7,863 nucleotides of DNA from Candidatus Nanohaloarchaea archaeon (GTDB taxonomy: Archaea; EX4484-52; GLR71): NCBI GenBank assembly GCA_030636885.1, contig DAOVVY010000033.1, positions 1 to 7,863 of the forward strand. The letters are read 5' to 3'. The position numbers and the translations under genes were made by a program. Every line of letters starts with the position of its first letter. The stretch's first letter is position 1. The notes beneath the pieces are model-generated. The model was given only the letters and a program-made list of their open reading frames with translations, ran no database searches and was not told the DNA's origin. Positions 5,400-7,863 of this stretch are shown here, piece after piece.

Positions 5400-6905
5400 T
5401 TACCACATCCAAAGTTTTGTAGACCTCAATTTTGAAACATCATTCTTGTAAAGATTTCTGATATCTGTAATCTTATAATACTCGCTCAATATCCTTTCAA
5501 GCCCCTGCCCCCATGCAAGTACAGGTACATCAATACCCAGTAACGGTTTGACAACCTCAGGCCTGAAGATTCCAGCTCCACCAAGCTCGACCCATTCCTT
5601 CTTTCTAGGATGGAACACCTCAACCTCGCATGACATCTCAGTATAAGGGAAATATGCAGGTCGTATCCTGACAGCAGTATAACCCATCTTCTTGTAAAAT
5701 TCTTTAAGATAACCTAACAACTGCTTAAAATTTGCATTCTTGTCAACAACAATGCCCTCCATCTGATAGAATTCAAAAAGATGTTTCCAGTCAAGACTTT
5801 CGTTCCTGAAACATTTGCCTATCGCAAAATACTTGACAGGCAGATCTGACTCTTTGATGTTTGCGATTGTCTGCGCAGAAAGCACAGTGGTATGTGTCCT
5901 TAAGACGACTGTCTTTGCTTCATCATCTTTCCAATCATATTCCCAACCGCAAGATTCTTCATCTCCAGTCTCATGCACTTTCTTGACACCAGCAACTACC
6001 TTTTTGTCTGACAACCTACCTTCTTTGACATCAACATAAAATGTATCCTGCATCTCTCTTGCCGGATGATTCTGTGGCACGAAAAGCGCATCAAAATTCC
6101 AGAATGACGTAGCGATAAGATTACCTTCCATCTCCTTGAAACCCATCTCAAGCCAGATTCGTCTTACATACTCAAGCGACTGTGACACGAAATGTTTCTT
6201 GCCAGGATAGATAGGTGCTACAGGTGCAACAACATTATATTTCCTGAACTTGACCTCTTTCCATTTCCCATCTTTTAATAATTCAGGTGTGACTTTACTG
6301 ACCTCTTTGACAAGCTTGACAGATTTTGCAATCTTTTCACCGTCTTTTGTCATCGAAAGTGTTCTTACTGTCTTAAATTCAGCCGTAATCAACCTTCTTT
6401 TTTTCAAAGTCTCAATCATACCCTTGTCAACTGGCTTATTATTGACAATGTTCTCAAGTGCAAGTTCAATATCTGATTTGACCTTATAAAAATCCAGACC
6501 TTTGCTTGTCACCTTGACAGCCATATCGTTATCAGATTTTTCAAGTTCGACAAGACCCTGTTTTTTTGCCCAACCAAGAGCAATATTTCGGTCCTTGATA
6601 TCAATCATTGAAAGAATCATTACCTTATCTTTAATGACTGCATGAATCAATTGTTTCTCAGGCAGACCTTTATCAATCACAGTCTTGCCGTCCCGGGTAA
6701 GCGCAACAACCATCTTGTCACTCTCATCAATCGTCAAAAGACCCAGTTGTGCAAGAGTCATAGCTGCACGAACCACCGCAGCCTGATCAATACCTAATAT
6801 CTTATCAAGCGCAATGACTGTCGATTGTTTCATCTCAGACAATTTCTTAAGAAGAATTACCTCATGATACTGTAAATTATATGTCTTTTTTTCACTTTCA
6901 GCCAT
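5400..6905 (-). CDS. pheS: Phenylalanine--tRNA ligase alpha subunit, archaeal type
   Basis: The 501-residue alpha chain carries the class II aminoacylation site. Residues 1 to about 200 form the N-terminal extension of archaeal/eukaryal PheS: tandem winged-helix-like units (HEVILLKKLSEM..., AVVRAAMTLAQLGLL, and later GWAKKQGLVEL) used to contact tRNA. The catalytic core follows. NHPAREMQDTFY (279-290) is at motif 1, RTHTTVLSAQTIA (336-348) contacts substrate, GKCFRNESLDWKHLFEFYQMEG includes motif 2 (FRNE, 366-369), PYTEMSCEVEVF lies in the Phe pocket, ELGGAGIFRPEV follows, and GQGLER (466-471) is motif 3. All expected motifs are intact. It is the first gene of the pheS-pheT operon, with its own TATA box 33-41 bases upstream. 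The N-terminal wings are divergent in sequence, so their boundaries are approximate. Confidence 0.97.
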   Translation of the reverse strand: MAESEKKTYNLQYHEVILLKKLSEMKQSTVIALDKILGIDQAAVVRAAMTLAQLGLLTIDESDKMVVALTRDGKTVIDKGLPEKQLIHAVIKDKVMILSMIDIKDRNIALGWAKKQGLVELEKSDNDMAVKVTSKGLDFYKVKSDIELALENIVNNKPVDKGMIETLKKRRLITAEFKTVRTLSMTKDGEKIAKSVKLVKEVSKVTPELLKDGKWKEVKFRKYNVVAPVAPIYPGKKHFVSQSLEYVRRIWLEMGFKEMEGNLIATSFWNFDALFVPQNHPAREMQDTFYVDVKEGRLSDKKVVAGVKKVHETGDEESCGWEYDWKDDEAKTVVLRTHTTVLSAQTIANIKESDLPVKYFAIGKCFRNESLDWKHLFEFYQMEGIVVDKNANFKQLLGYLKEFYKKMGYTAVRIRPAYFPYTEMSCEVEVFHPRKKEWVELGGAGIFRPEVVKPLLGIDVPVLAWGQGLERILSEYYKITDIRNLYKNDVSKLRSTKLWMW

Positions 6906-6937
6906 CTTGCTAACCTATACTGATTTCACCATCATAT

Positions 6938-6946
6938 TTTTATATA
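6938..6946 (-). promoter_or_regulatory. Box A promoter of the pheS-pheT operon
   Basis: On the - strand this reads CTATATAAA. The predicted start near 6917 leaves a 12-base leader containing AGG about 10 bases before the ATG at 6905, a weak Shine-Dalgarno. Confidence 0.6.
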
Positions 6947-6969
6947 GTTTTGCATAGGACCAAAAAACA

Positions 6970-6978
6970 CATATAAAC
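6970..6978 (+). promoter_or_regulatory. Box A promoter of the small membrane protein gene
   Basis: TATAAA (6972-6977) is preceded by A-rich BRE-like sequence and centred 26 bases before the ATG at 7000, so the message is predicted to be leaderless. Together with the pheS box it makes a 94-base divergent promoter region. Confidence 0.6.
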
Positions 6979-6999
6979 CCAGACAGACAAAAACTACGC

Positions 7000-7245
7000 A
7001 TGGACCCATTATTTATAGGACTACCTGGTATGGCACTGATACTTATCGCCTTCATCCTTGACGAATTCCATAAGCTGTCAGTAGACTCAAAAAGTTCAAT
7101 ATTGATGAATATAGGAGGCGCAGGTCTTCTGACAGTTTACGCATACACATTAAATAGCATCCCATTCATAATACTGAACCTTGTATGGTTCGCATCCGCA
7201 ACGTATAAGTTATATGATACTGTTAAAGATAAGAAATCAAAATAA
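7000..7245 (+). CDS. Small membrane protein, CBU_0592-like domain
   Basis: This 81-residue protein has three hydrophobic segments: about 5-21 (FIGLPGMALILIAFIL), 33-50 (SILMNIGGAGLLTVYAYT) and 53-70 (SIPFIILNLVWFASATYK). It has a lysine-rich tail (KDKKSK) that should face the cytoplasm. The pattern of a Gly near the start, then a Leu-Asn-Gly-rich second helix, then a PF-ILN-VWF third helix, matches small integral membrane proteins of the CBU_0592-like group, whose function is unknown. This family match is recalled, not computed. The start is fixed by a TATA box exactly 26 bases upstream. The stop codon is one base away from that of the amidohydrolase gene on the other strand. Confidence 0.8.
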   Translation: MDPLFIGLPGMALILIAFILDEFHKLSVDSKSSILMNIGGAGLLTVYAYTLNSIPFIILNLVWFASATYKLYDTVKDKKSK

Positions 7246-7246
7246 A

Positions 7247-7863
7247 TCACAACTTAAGAATCTTTTCTATATTTTTACCGACAATGTTAGCATACTCTTT
7301 TTTTGTAGCATCAAGCGTCTCAATCATCGCAAGTGACACCCTCGGGTCACCGAAAGGATAATCACTGCCGAATATGATCCTATCTGCGCCAACCATCTGA
7401 TATATTTTTTTCAATATGAACGCATACTGTATCCCTGATGTCTCAAAATAGATATTGTCCGGAAATTTATACCCATCCAACCTAAAAAATGTCTTTGTCA
7501 CAGACCCGGAATGAAGCGCAACCACCGGCACTTCAACATTCTCTGCAAGTTTTATCACCTTGTCCAGATTTGAGAATTCTTTATTCTCATTTGTATGAAC
7601 AAAGACAGGCAGATTAATCTTATTGACAAAATCAATAACCCTTTTATCATCAATTGCTACCTGCCCAATATCAGAATGTAATTTGATTGCCTTGTAGCAA
7701 CCATCAATTATTTCAGGCAGATCAAAAACATTAAACCAATATATAGGTATTATCTTAGAATCCTTGACGTGCGCAGACACAACAGCACCATTATCAGGCG
7801 TTGTTTTTTGACTGAAATTATCAGAGACACCTATAGGTTGCATACAATATTTAGATACACCTA
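7247..7863 (-). CDS. Amidohydrolase-2 family metal-dependent hydrolase, 5' end beyond the window
   Basis: The reading frame stays open from the stop (7249-7247) to the right edge. The ATG at 7843 would start a 198-residue protein, but six further in-frame codons (GVSKYC) precede it and look like the continuation of a KYGVSKYC-type segment. I therefore call it partial. Visible features, numbered from that Met, are YKAIKLHSD (51-58), FVHTNE with His83, VVALHSGS with His111, and DRIIFGSDYPFGDPRVS with Asp161. These are the beta-strand-end metal ligands of TIM-barrel amidohydrolases of the aminocarboxymuconate decarboxylase-like group. The N-terminal HxH metal motif is expected just outside the window. 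Substrate cannot be inferred. It is a cytoplasmic enzyme with no linked pathway gene in view. Confidence 0.82.
   Translation of the reverse strand, partial: GVSKYCMQPIGVSDNFSQKTTPDNGAVVSAHVKDSKIIPIYWFNVFDLPEIIDGCYKAIKLHSDIGQVAIDDKRVIDFVNKINLPVFVHTNENKEFSNLDKVIKLAENVEVPVVALHSGSVTKTFFRLDGYKFPDNIYFETSGIQYAFILKKIYQMVGADRIIFGSDYPFGDPRVSLAMIETLDATKKEYANIVGKNIEKILKL

Overview
The window looks like a compact, AT-rich archaeal chromosome segment. Archaeal signs are: the phenylalanyl-tRNA synthetase subunits are of the archaeal/eukaryal type (alpha with N-terminal winged helices; beta without an OB tRNA-binding or C-terminal anticodon-binding domain); genes are preceded by box A (TATA) promoters at about 26 bases from the start codon, with little or no leader; and a tRNA gene without encoded CCA sits between a TATA box and an oligo-T tract. 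The cysteine-rich secreted DsbA-like tail, the PAGRQ-type palindromic repeat and the very tight gene packing suggest a DPANN-like lineage (for example Woesearchaeota or a relative), but this placement is inference.

Left end (1-878, + strand): palindromic repeat sequence (about 20-129) runs directly into the C-terminal part of a DsbA/thioredoxin-fold protein that has no start codon, so the gene appears broken. A hairpin plus T-tract terminator follows, then a small 105-residue protein whose predicted fold resembles one half of a TATA-binding protein or a related small beta-beta-alpha domain.

Middle (880-3737): a SufS-type cysteine desulfurase (- strand) is divergent from tRNA-Cys(GCA) across a 122-base promoter region. 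The 427 bases between the tRNA and the next long gene are not empty. They hold a 45-codon GTG-start ORF on the - strand (2422-2559), with a BRE/TATA promoter upstream and a hairpin plus T-rich terminator downstream. Next come a SerB-like HAD phosphatase (- strand) and, divergent from it, an unrecognised 87-residue Lys/Glu-rich protein.

Right part (3744-7863): pheS and pheT form a two-gene operon on the - strand (order pheS-pheT, 3-base gap), giving the alpha and beta subunits of phenylalanyl-tRNA synthetase. A divergent leaderless gene encodes an 81-residue membrane protein of the CBU_0592-like type. It converges, with one base between the stops, on an amidohydrolase-family gene that runs off the right edge of the window.

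Functional links: pheS/pheT and tRNA-Cys belong to translation. The cysteine desulfurase, the tRNA-Cys gene and the cysteine-rich oxidoreductase remnant give a loose cysteine/sulfur theme at the left, but no Suf scaffold genes are in view. Three convergent pairs are packed with 1, 6 and 1 bases between stop codons, so each gene's T-tract terminator lies at or inside the end of its neighbour.
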